From CAYVVD01 sp964454975 (GTDB taxonomy: Bacteria > Bacteroidota > Ignavibacteria > Kapaibacteriales > UBA2268), in the NCBI GenBank assembly GCA_964454975.1, contig CAYVVD010000003.1:103468-167467 (forward strand): a DNA stretch of 64,000 bases. Direction: 5' to 3'. The translations under genes were made by a program, and so were the position numbers. Shown here piece by piece: positions 56,436 to 64,000 of this stretch. Each line of letters begins with the position of its first letter. Positions within the stretch are counted from its first letter, which is position 1. Under the pieces are notes generated by a model. The model worked only from the letters and a program-made list of their open reading frames with translations, was not told the origin of the DNA and did not search any database.

Positions 56436-59400
56436 ATGCTAAAATTATTGACAAAAATCTTCGGCACAAAAAGCGATAAGGACATTAAACTTATAAAGCC
56501 GATAGTTGAAAATATCAATGAACATTATGAACAACTGCATTCCCTGAGTAATAATGAAATAAAAGCAAAAACGGATGAATTCCGGGGAAGGATTAATGAG
56601 GCAACAAAAAACCTGGAGAACGAAAAACAGGAATTGATAGAAAAACTGAAAAATGAAGCACTTGAAGCTGTCGAAAGCCAGGATGTGCACGATAAAATAA
56701 AAAAACTCGATGATGATATATTCCATACTGTTGAAGAAACTTTAGATGAAATCCTTCCTGAAGTATTCGCCGTTGTCAAACAGGCATGCAAGAGGCTTAA
56801 AGACCAACAATACAGTTATGAATATGCCGGCCAGCGCTATGTGTGGGATATGATTCCATACGATGTGCAGTTGATAGGCGGCATCGTAATCCATCAGGGC
56901 AAAATCGCTGAAATGGCCACGGGTGAAGGTAAGACACTTGTGGCAATAATGCCAATGTACCTGAATGCCCTCGCAGGAAAAGGTGTTCATCTTGTGACGG
57001 TGAATGACTACCTTGCAAAGCGTGACTGCGACTGGATGCGCCCCGTTTATGAATTTCTGGGTATGAAGGTAGATGCTATCCAGTCCAACATGGATCACCA
57101 GGACAGGAAACGTATTTATAATTGTGACATCACCTATGGCACAAACAATGAATTTGGATTTGATTACCTGCGTGATAACATGGTAGTCGATGCTGACCAC
57201 ATGGTACAGCGGCCGCACTGGTTTGCAATTGTGGATGAGGTTGACTCTGTTCTTATTGATGAAGCCCGTACACCTCTTATTATCTCAGGCCCGGTACCAC
57301 AATCCGAGCAACGATTCGACGAAATGAATTCCCGCGTCCGAAAGTTGGTTGACGCTCAATCAAGGCTTGTTACAAAGTTGACATCAGAAGCTTCAGAGTT
57401 GTTAAAATCAGACACAAAAGAAGATAAAGAAAAGGCCGGTATTAAACTATTAAGTGCATACCGGGGTTTGCCAAAGCACAAAAGACTCGCAAAGCTACTC
57501 CAGAATCCTGACGTGATGAAACTTAAACATGAGACAGAGTTGGTTTATCTTGCTGACCAGGGAAGGAAAATGCAGGAAATCGACGAAGGTCTATACTATG
57601 TAATCGAAGAGAAAAACCATTCTATCGATATCACTGAAAAAGGTAGGGAACTACTTACATCAGCCTCAGAGGATCCGGACATGTTCGTTATCCCTGACAT
57701 TACTACAGAGATGAGCCAGATGGAGGTTGACGAATCACTTACTGCTGAAGAAAAACAAACTAAAGTTGATAAACTAAATCTAATATATGCTGAACGTAGC
57801 GACAGGATTCATACGGTAACTCAGCTTTTACGTTCATATTCGCTTTATGAGAAAGATGTGGATTACGTTGTCCAGGATGGAAAGGTAATGATTGTAGATG
57901 AGTTTACCGGCCGTATCCTCGATGGCAGACGATATTCAGAGGGACTACACCAGGCTATTGAGGCGAAGGAAAATGTAAAAGTCGAGAAAGACACTCAGAC
58001 ATTTGCAACAATAACGTTACAGAATTACTTCCGGCTTTATAACAAACTTGCTGGGATGACAGGTACTGCTGAGACCGAAGCAGCTGAATTTGAAAAGATT
58101 TACAACATGGAAGTTGTTGTAATTCCTACTAACAGACCGATTGTAAGGAAAGATGAAGATGACCTTATTTTCAGGACTATGAGAGAAAAATACAACGCTA
58201 TAATTGAAGAAATTGAAAGCGAACTTAATAACGAAAGAGCAGTCCTTGTTGGAACTGCAAGCGTTGAAGTGTCAGAAGTCCTGAGCAAAATGCTTCACAG
58301 GAAGAAGATCCGTCACAATGTATTGAATGCCAAACACCATGAGCGCGAGGCTGATATTATATCTCATGCCGGTAAGAAGGGAGCCGTTACAATCGCAACG
58401 AATATGGCGGGGCGCGGAACAGACATTAAACTCGATCCTCGTGTAAAACAAAATGGCGGGCTTGCAATCATTGGTACAGAGCGTCATGATGCACGACGTA
58501 TTGACCGCCAGCTCCGCGGGCGTTCAGGAAGGCAGGGCGACCCCGGAAGCTCTCGCTTTTTTATATCTCTTGAAGACAAGCTGATGCGCCTTTTCAGCGG
58601 AGACAGGATTGCATCAGTTATGCAATCGCTGAAAATCCCCGAAGGCGAAGCGATTCAACACCCGATTATCACAAAATCTGTTGAGAATGCACAGAAAAAA
58701 GTTGAGGAAAATAACTTCTCTATCCGTAAAAGGCTGCTTGATTACGATAATGTAATGAACCAGCAGCGTGAAGTTATTTACACTCGACGTAAGAACGCTC
58801 TTTCCGGTGAGAGAATGCGGGGAGAAATTTTTGAATTTATCTATGAAACAGCTTCAGAGTGGATTGAAGAACACAAGCAGGCAAATGACCTCGAGGGATT
58901 GAAATCACAAGTAAGAGCAAATTTCCTCAGCGACCCGGCTATTAGCGAGGAAGAGTTTACCAACATGAAGGACGAGGAAATCCTTGAACGAATATTAAGC
59001 GCTGCAAAGGAATTCTATGATCGTAAGGAGGAAATGCTCGGCATCGAGTTTATGGCACGCCTGGAAAGAGTCGCAATCCTTCAGACTATTGATGACAAAT
59101 GGCGGGAGCACCTTCGAGTAATGGACGACGTGAAAGAAGGTATTCATTTGCGTTCCTATGGCCAGAAGGACCCGCTATTGGAGTACAAGGGTGAAGCATA
59201 TAAAATGTTTATTGAGCTGATTAAGGATATAAACAAGGCCGCTACTCAATTTGCATTTAAGTATTTCCCGCAGGTAATTGAAAAGCGTAAAAACACAGGT
59301 TCCGGCAAGAGAGAAGAAGATGATGATGGTATTCCTAAATTGCGCCGTTCACGTGCTACATCAAATCTGCAATATGAAAAATCTGATAATGCACCTGCTT

Positions 59401-59564
59401 TTGTTCGTGGTGGAGGGCAGGTTCCAAAGCAAAGAGAAGAGGTATCAACTGTAAAGACCGAAAGGCGAACTAAGCCCAAGATTGGGCGCAATGACCCCTG
59501 CTATTGTGGCAGTGGCAAGAAATATAAACACTGCCATGAAAAAATTGATAAAGGGATGGATTAA
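56436..59564 (+). CDS. secA: Preprotein translocase ATPase SecA
   Basis: Full-length SecA of 1042 residues. Walker A MATGEGKT is at 160-167 and the DEAD-type Walker B is in DEVDSVLIDEARTPL; motifs in TNMAGRGTDIK and RQLRGRSGRQGDPGSS are intact. The C-terminal zinc motif (CYCGSGKKYKHCH) for SecB and lipid contact is present. A lysine/glutamate-rich insertion of roughly 100 residues (about 290-400, from VRKLVDAQSRL to the region before GLYYVIEEKNHSIDI) lengthens the protein in the way seen in Bacteroidota SecA. SecA drives signal-peptide proteins through SecYEG and serves all exported proteins in this window. Confidence 0.98.
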   Translation: MLKLLTKIFGTKSDKDIKLIKPIVENINEHYEQLHSLSNNEIKAKTDEFRGRINEATKNLENEKQELIEKLKNEALEAVESQDVHDKIKKLDDDIFHTVEETLDEILPEVFAVVKQACKRLKDQQYSYEYAGQRYVWDMIPYDVQLIGGIVIHQGKIAEMATGEGKTLVAIMPMYLNALAGKGVHLVTVNDYLAKRDCDWMRPVYEFLGMKVDAIQSNMDHQDRKRIYNCDITYGTNNEFGFDYLRDNMVVDADHMVQRPHWFAIVDEVDSVLIDEARTPLIISGPVPQSEQRFDEMNSRVRKLVDAQSRLVTKLTSEASELLKSDTKEDKEKAGIKLLSAYRGLPKHKRLAKLLQNPDVMKLKHETELVYLADQGRKMQEIDEGLYYVIEEKNHSIDITEKGRELLTSASEDPDMFVIPDITTEMSQMEVDESLTAEEKQTKVDKLNLIYAERSDRIHTVTQLLRSYSLYEKDVDYVVQDGKVMIVDEFTGRILDGRRYSEGLHQAIEAKENVKVEKDTQTFATITLQNYFRLYNKLAGMTGTAETEAAEFEKIYNMEVVVIPTNRPIVRKDEDDLIFRTMREKYNAIIEEIESELNNERAVLVGTASVEVSEVLSKMLHRKKIRHNVLNAKHHEREADIISHAGKKGAVTIATNMAGRGTDIKLDPRVKQNGGLAIIGTERHDARRIDRQLRGRSGRQGDPGSSRFFISLEDKLMRLFSGDRIASVMQSLKIPEGEAIQHPIITKSVENAQKKVEENNFSIRKRLLDYDNVMNQQREVIYTRRKNALSGERMRGEIFEFIYETASEWIEEHKQANDLEGLKSQVRANFLSDPAISEEEFTNMKDEEILERILSAAKEFYDRKEEMLGIEFMARLERVAILQTIDDKWREHLRVMDDVKEGIHLRSYGQKDPLLEYKGEAYKMFIELIKDINKAATQFAFKYFPQVIEKRKNTGSGKREEDDDGIPKLRRSRATSNLQYEKSDNAPAFVRGGGQVPKQREEVSTVKTERRTKPKIGRNDPCYCGSGKKYKHCHEKIDKGMD

Positions 59565-59912
59565 TCAGAAAGTGTTTTTGTTTGCTTCGAGGTTGTTTGC
59601 TTCATTGATTAGCTTCTGTGCATAATCGCTCCAGTCAGGGATTGCAGAGAATATATATTCCGCATATCTCCTTAGCACATCAGAATCATCCCTCCTGAAT
59701 GAAAGAAATTTCTCGTAAGTATCAATAACAAGAGCTGAAGGAAGGAAGCAATCACAGTCGAGTGAGATAACATCGCGTATTTCACCAGGCGACGTACAGA
59801 ATGCAAGGGATGTTTCATACTCTTCAAGGGCATTTTCGATATCACCCGTGAATGCATCAACAAACTCGGAATCGAGAAACATTATTGACAGGGCTTTTTC
59901 AAGTAATATCAT
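59565..59912 (-). CDS. Unknown 115-residue protein, abutting secA
   Basis: I do not recognise the family. The product is soluble, acidic and helical, with three cysteines (AFCTSPG, LDCDCFLP). A GGAGAT ribosome site lies at the normal distance from ATG 59912, which supports a real gene. Its stop codon is adjacent to the secA stop on the other strand, with no base between them. It may be a small regulator or a toxin/antitoxin-like protein, but nothing in the sequence says which. Confidence 0.65.
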   Translation of the reverse strand: MILLEKALSIMFLDSEFVDAFTGDIENALEEYETSLAFCTSPGEIRDVISLDCDCFLPSALVIDTYEKFLSFRRDDSDVLRRYAEYIFSAIPDWSDYAQKLINEANNLEANKNTF

Positions 59913-60055
59913 TACATATCTCCGAATGCATAAAATTACTAAATTATTCCCTCCTTAAAAATTTATATCTGTTAATTAAATAACCAACTTATATTAATTG
60001 GAAATCATTGCTTAAAGCACTAACTTTGTAGTTCTTGATTTCGAAGTGATGCAGA

Positions 60056-61399
60056 ATGTTTGAGAATTTACAGGAAAAGTTAGAGTTAGCACTTAAGCGC
60101 TTCCGCGGGCAGGCTACGATAAGCGAAAGCAATATCGAAGAAGCCATCCGCGAAATACGCCGTGCCTTGCTCGAAGCGGACGTAAACTTACACGTAACAC
60201 GCCGCTTCGTTGAATCCGTAAAGGAAAAGGCAATTGGCGCTGAAGTTAAGGGTAAGCTTCTTCCTGAACAGGTAATAGTTAAAATAGTCCACGACGAGCT
60301 TGTAGAACTGATGGGCAGCAAAATGGCGGAAATGAAATTTTCGCCAAGCCCGCCTACTGTGATCCTTGTTGCAGGGCTGCAGGGTTCAGGTAAAACTACT
60401 TTCTGTGGCAAATTGGCGAAGAGCCTTCGTAAAAAGGGGCGCCAGCCTTTACTCGTTGCCTGCGATATTCACCGTCCAGCGGCTATCCTCCAGCTAAAAC
60501 AGCTTGGCGATCAGGTGAAGATTCCTGTATTTTCCGAAGAATCGAATGATGCAGTCAACATTGCAAAAAACGCGCTCAGCTATGCAAAGAAATTCGGCAG
60601 GGACACTGTTATTGTAGATACCGCCGGACGCCTTACCATTGATGAAATGATGATGAACGAAGTCCGCGGGATTAGCGATACGGTTAGTCCTACTGAAACT
60701 TTGTTTGTGTGCGACGCGATGATTGGACAGGATGCGGTTACAACAGCTAAGGCATTCCACGAAAAGTTGAACCTGACCGGCATTGTTCTGACAAAGCTGG
60801 ACGGCGACACACGGGGCGGTGCCGCGCTTTCTGTACTTGAAGTAATCGGAAAGCCGATTAAATACGTTGGTACCGGCGAAAAGCTGGATGCTCTCGAGCC
60901 TTTCCACCCTGAGCGAATTGCATCACGTATTCTCGGTATGGGTGATATCCTAACACTGGTTGAAAAAGCCGAGCAACAATTCGACCAGCTGGAAGCTCAA
61001 AAGCTTGAAGAAAAAATCAGGAAAAACCAATTTACCTTTGAAGACTTCCTAGAGCAGCTCAGGACAATCAAGAAAATGGGTTCGCTGAAAGATCTGCTTG
61101 GAATGATTCCCGGCATGGACAAAGCTATGCGGAACGTTAACGTTGACGACAAGGCTTTTGTAAGAGTCGAAGCAATCATTCAATCTATGACAAAGCAGGA
61201 ACGCAATAACCCGAAGATGCTGAACGGCTCCCGCAGGCTGAGGATTGCGCGAGGAAGCGGCACAAAAGTACAGGACGTAAACAGGCTCATAAAGCAATTC
61301 GATGATATGAGCAAAATGATGAAAAACATTACCAGGGGCAAGAAATCGAGGATGCTTAAAAACCTCGGTATTCCCCCGGGAATGGGCGGATTTAGATAA
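60056..61399 (+). CDS. ffh: Signal recognition particle protein Ffh
   Basis: N domain (residues 1-85), GTPase with GLQGSGKTTF (107-116), DTAGR, TKLDGDTRGG, and the methionine-rich M domain (about 325-447) that binds SRP RNA and signal peptides (KMGSLKDLLGMIPGM, KMLNGSRRLRIARGSG). The length of 447 residues is standard. It works with FtsY, encoded at 7.3-8.3 kb. I could not find the 4.5S RNA gene in the window. It is followed 36 bp later by rpsP, as in many genomes. Confidence 0.97.
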   Translation: MFENLQEKLELALKRFRGQATISESNIEEAIREIRRALLEADVNLHVTRRFVESVKEKAIGAEVKGKLLPEQVIVKIVHDELVELMGSKMAEMKFSPSPPTVILVAGLQGSGKTTFCGKLAKSLRKKGRQPLLVACDIHRPAAILQLKQLGDQVKIPVFSEESNDAVNIAKNALSYAKKFGRDTVIVDTAGRLTIDEMMMNEVRGISDTVSPTETLFVCDAMIGQDAVTTAKAFHEKLNLTGIVLTKLDGDTRGGAALSVLEVIGKPIKYVGTGEKLDALEPFHPERIASRILGMGDILTLVEKAEQQFDQLEAQKLEEKIRKNQFTFEDFLEQLRTIKKMGSLKDLLGMIPGMDKAMRNVNVDDKAFVRVEAIIQSMTKQERNNPKMLNGSRRLRIARGSGTKVQDVNRLIKQFDDMSKMMKNITRGKKSRMLKNLGIPPGMGGFR

Positions 61400-61435
61400 A
61401 TATTAATTTATAGTTTAAATAAGTAAGGACTAAAG

Positions 61436-61948
61436 ATGGTAAAACTGAGATTACGCCGGAAAGGAAGGGTTCACCACCCAATTTATGACATAGTTGCTGT
61501 GGATATAAGAGCGCCACGCGATGGCGCTTTCCTCGAGAAAGTTGGCTACTACGACCCGAATACAAGGCCAAACACAATTGACATCAACCCTGAAAGGGTT
61601 ATTTACTGGCTAAACAATGGCGCACAGCCAACAGATACTGTTAAGAATCTTTTGAGCTACGAAGGTGTGTTGCTACAGCGCCACCTGATGCTTAAGGGCA
61701 AATCACAACCTGAGATTGATGTTGAATTAGAAAAGCACAAACAGGTTGTAAACGACAGGTACGACCGCCGTAGGCAACTGAGGAAAAAACGTGTCGAAGA
61801 CAAGCTGAAAGCCAAAGAAGAAGAAGAAAAGGCTGAAAGTAAAGCGCCTGCAGCAGAAGCAGTATCAAAAGAAACTTCAGGTACTTCAGATAAGGAATCA
61901 AATGAAACTGCTGAAGCGCCGAATGCCGAAAAATCAACTGAATCATAA
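61436..61948 (+). CDS. rpsP: 30S ribosomal protein S16
   Basis: The first 80 residues are a clear S16 (VKLRLRRKGRVHHPIYDIV, EKVGYYDPNT, WLNNGAQPTDTV). The remaining 90 are a charged extension: a lysine/arginine helix (RRRQLRKKRVEDKLKAK) then an acidic, alanine-serine-rich tail. Extended S16 tails are usual in Bacteroidota. rimM and trmD, which commonly follow rpsP, are absent; an intrinsic terminator follows instead. Confidence 0.96.
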   Translation: MVKLRLRRKGRVHHPIYDIVAVDIRAPRDGAFLEKVGYYDPNTRPNTIDINPERVIYWLNNGAQPTDTVKNLLSYEGVLLQRHLMLKGKSQPEIDVELEKHKQVVNDRYDRRRQLRKKRVEDKLKAKEEEEKAESKAPAAEAVSKETSGTSDKESNETAEAPNAEKSTES

Positions 61949-61970
61949 AAAAGATTCAACATAATTGCTG

Positions 61971-62004
61971 AAAAGCCGTTACATACCATAACGGCTTTTT
62001 TTTA
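61971..62004 (+). terminator. Rho-independent terminator after rpsP
   Basis: An 11-bp stem AAAAGCCGTTA (61971-61981) pairs with TAACGGCTTTT (61989-61999) across a seven-base loop, with further Ts downstream to 62003. It lies 22 bp after the rpsP stop and 14 bp before the HMA gene. Confidence 0.92.
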
Positions 62005-62018
62005 AATTGGAGTAAATC

Positions 62019-62354
62019 ATGAAAATACTATCTCTTCTTATATTGATTGCAGCATTCACTTTCGTACAGGCAGAGGAGACTATTCTCGAGGCAAAGTTAA
62101 AATCCAGCGTACAATGCAATGATTGCAAAGAGCGGGTTGAAGCACAACTTCCTGAAGAAGTTGAAATCGAATCAGTCAATGTTGATTTTGAAGAACAGAT
62201 TATTACAGTAAAATATAATCCCGAAAAAGTTGAACTTGATGACATTAAAGAAGCCATTAGCGATATTGGCTACGATGCTGATGACTTGAAAGCCAGCAGA
62301 CGTGCATACAAAAAACTTCCGGATTGTTGTAAACTTCCCGAAGACAGGAAGTAA
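62019..62354 (+). CDS. Exported heavy-metal-associated (HMA) domain protein
   Basis: A 111-residue protein with a signal peptide (ILSLLILIAAFTFVQA) and one ferredoxin-like HMA domain (about 23-90). The metal-binding pair is C33 and C36 (VQCNDCKERV), and the strand VDFEEQIITVKYNP and the GYDADD turn are typical. The C-terminus adds LPDCCKLPEDRK with two further cysteines. It resembles MerP- or CopZ-like carriers and likely binds Cu(I), Hg(II) or Zn(II) in the periplasm. A GGAG ribosome site precedes the ATG. No P-type ATPase is next to it. Confidence 0.9.
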   Translation: MKILSLLILIAAFTFVQAEETILEAKLKSSVQCNDCKERVEAQLPEEVEIESVNVDFEEQIITVKYNPEKVELDDIKEAISDIGYDADDLKASRRAYKKLPDCCKLPEDRK

Positions 62355-62356
62355 CA

Positions 62357-63325
62357 TTAAATCCTTGCAAGAGCAAGGAATACACTGTGAATTATAATCA
62401 CAATTGTAAAGTAAGAAACACGTGATCGTTCCGGGTTCAAGCCCGGGAATTTAAATTTAATCAGGCCGCTTTTGCAATTCTTAAGGCAATCACCACATTG
62501 TGTGCATGTAATACCCGGCTTTCTGCTCTGAATATCTTCAAGTGACAGTGCATTATATTTGCATGCAACCGAACACGCCATGCAGTTGTCGCACTCATTT
62601 TCAATATACATCCTGTAAGGATTTATCTTCTTCGTGTAGTTAACAATCGTCCCAATCGGGCAATATGCAATGCAATGATACATCGTCCCTTTTTTCGGAG
62701 TTAGGAATAGGATTATAGCTATCCCTCCCACCCCGAACGCAATTCCGAGCATTGCAGCAATCCAGACAGGAGCCCCAATAATCCTCAATACTATTGCAAC
62801 CGCCACAACAACAAGCAGGATTGTAAATTTCGCTTTGAATAAACCGGGGATTATTCTATTGATTTTTTTCTTGTTCACTGCTGCAAGGTCTAAGGCGCCG
62901 AAATAACAAAGATTGCTGCACCATGCAGGGCCTGAAAGTACAATCGTTGACAGGAACAGGATAGTCATAAAGGATATTTCCCACCTGAATGCCGGCCCTG
63001 CAGCAATTATTGCTGGAACAGGAATGTGCAAGTTGCCTGTCATCAGGAAACGGCTGTCAGCAATCAACCCAAGTACGAGCTGAGAAAAGAAAACAATTGA
63101 AAACAATAGCCAGCTGCGTTTTCTCCAAATTGGTATATTCCGTACATCCTTGAATTTATTTGTGAGGAAGGCAGCATAAGCGCCAATCATAATGATCTCA
63201 ACCCACCCCCAACCTGGCATGAAGCGCTCAAGCAGCAACAGCTTCAATGATACAAATTGGTTGACACAGCCTAAAATCAGGCCGGTTACAACGAACGCTA
63301 CTATTTCTGCTGTATATTTCTTCAT
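62357..63325 (-). CDS. Polyferredoxin-type membrane protein (NapH/CcoG-like)
   Basis: About six membrane helices occupy residues 1-220 and two 4Fe-4S cluster motifs lie near the C-terminus (CDNCMACSVACKYNAL, CTQCGDCLKNC), with an additional cysteine pair in the membrane part (WCSNLCYFG) and one in YCPIG as in NapH. It ends in a final helix. Such proteins pass electrons between quinol and periplasmic or metal-handling partners. The product ends 2 bp from the convergent HMA gene; a shared role in metal redox handling is possible but only inferred. Confidence 0.85.
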   Translation of the reverse strand: MKKYTAEIVAFVVTGLILGCVNQFVSLKLLLLERFMPGWGWVEIIMIGAYAAFLTNKFKDVRNIPIWRKRSWLLFSIVFFSQLVLGLIADSRFLMTGNLHIPVPAIIAAGPAFRWEISFMTILFLSTIVLSGPAWCSNLCYFGALDLAAVNKKKINRIIPGLFKAKFTILLVVVAVAIVLRIIGAPVWIAAMLGIAFGVGGIAIILFLTPKKGTMYHCIAYCPIGTIVNYTKKINPYRMYIENECDNCMACSVACKYNALSLEDIQSRKPGITCTQCGDCLKNCKSGLIKFKFPGLNPERSRVSYFTIVIIIHSVFLALARI

Positions 63326-63508
63326 TAATCAGACTATAATATCTGATTCTAAATTAATTAAGATGATTTAATGAAACAATTAATAATTTGTAATGAATCA
63401 TAGAAAAAAAGGGATATTCCAGGTGAGTTTTGTTACACTTTCACCCATACAAATCTTGCTCGAAGTAATATAATTGGGAAATTATGGATAACAATGGGCT
63501 TGATTATC

Positions 63509-64000
63509 CTAATTCATTGAAATCATCAGGTCTATTTCTGTACCTGTCGGGTTGCCGGCGTCATCTTTCAAGTCGATGATATCAAGTTTGATTTCGTTTT
63601 GCCAAACGGAACGTATTAAGTCCAGCCTATCACGGGTTATTTGTATTGAATGTGAGTCTTTAGTGTCAGGGCTTTTATTTGATAGTGCAAGCGCTTTGTC
63701 CCTGCCAATCCCATTATCTTTTATACGGCAGAATACTTTACCGTCAGATTTTGAAATCTCAAGGTCTATCTGGCCATGTCCTTCCTTGTTCATGATTCCA
63801 TGCTTTATGGCGTTTTCTACAAAAGGTTGTAGAAGCATAGGGGGTATAAATGTTTCGTCCAGTTCCAGCATAGAATCAAATTTCAAACTGTAATCGAATT
63901 TTTCTTTAAGGCGAAGTTTTTCCAGGTCAAGGTAGATTTTTAGGAATTCTATTTCATCTGCAACCGACACAGACTTCTCCCCGGATTTTTTCAGCACTTC
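63509..64000 (-). CDS. Histidine kinase of the LytS/YehU type, 3' part only
   Basis: The gene is cut by the window end; at least 163 C-terminal residues are present. The end of the His_kinase domain (IEFLKIYLDLEKLRL, just after the H-box that would lie upstream) is followed by the ATPase domain with N-box PPMLLQPFVENAIKHG and G1 box DNGIGRDKA. This arrangement belongs to the LytS/YehU family, which normally pairs with LytTR response regulators. Its GTEIDLMISMN end is complete. The upstream 183 bp to the polyferredoxin gene show nothing notable. Confidence 0.9.
   Translation of the reverse strand, partial: EVLKKSGEKSVSVADEIEFLKIYLDLEKLRLKEKFDYSLKFDSMLELDETFIPPMLLQPFVENAIKHGIMNKEGHGQIDLEISKSDGKVFCRIKDNGIGRDKALALSNKSPDTKDSHSIQITRDRLDLIRSVWQNEIKLDIIDLKDDAGNPTGTEIDLMISMN

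Overview
The window looks like a scaffold from the genome of an uncultured Bacteroidota/FCB-group bacterium, closer in feel to the Ignavibacteria/Kapabacteria side than to classical gut Bacteroides. This rests on three type IX secretion (T9SS) C-terminal sorting domains, a TonB-dependent receptor with a carboxypeptidase-regulatory N-terminus, a long SecA with a central insertion, a ribosomal protein S16 with a long charged tail, many OmpA-domain envelope proteins and weak or absent Shine-Dalgarno sites at many starts. The lineage is inferred from protein character only. A run of 100 Ns at 23449-23548 shows that this is a draft assembly. I saw no rRNA, tRNA, CRISPR array, transposase or prophage.

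Layout. 1-8.3 kb is a housekeeping block: a MATE transporter, a membrane glycosyltransferase, a TPR protein, then obgE, an acidic unknown protein, radA and ftsY on the minus strand. 8.4-16.1 kb is plus strand: a 3-hydroxyacyl-CoA dehydrogenase, a TPR protein, an OmpA lipoprotein, a barrel protein with two OmpA-like domains, and a TonB-dependent receptor. 16.2-19.2 kb is a secreted T9SS cargo made of two large repeats that share a 635-bp identical core, closed by a clear intrinsic terminator. NAD synthetase and a NarL-type response regulator follow.

22.1-51.5 kb is the unusual part, all on the plus strand. It holds a secreted protein with 333-bp tandem repeats that broke the assembly, a 4228-residue modular surface protein, two further proteins that share its modules, two T9SS-sorted proteins (one a WD40-type propeller), an OmpA-anchored barrel protein, a stand-alone receiver domain, a CHASE-PAS histidine kinase with an eroded ATPase domain, and a TPR protein. 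I read this as a dedicated cell-surface array or adhesive matrix with its own anchor and signalling pair. The giant protein and its next neighbour lack a recognisable sorting domain but end in the same short motif.

51.5-64 kb returns to mixed core genes: a MEMO-family protein, a small membrane protein, dapD, a PorE-like propeller/OmpA protein, an agmatinase-family enzyme, secA, a small unknown protein, ffh, rpsP, a periplasmic metal-binding HMA protein, a polyferredoxin-type membrane protein and the 3' part of a LytS-type histidine kinase cut by the window end. FtsY, Ffh and SecA provide the inner-membrane export step on which all the secreted proteins here depend.
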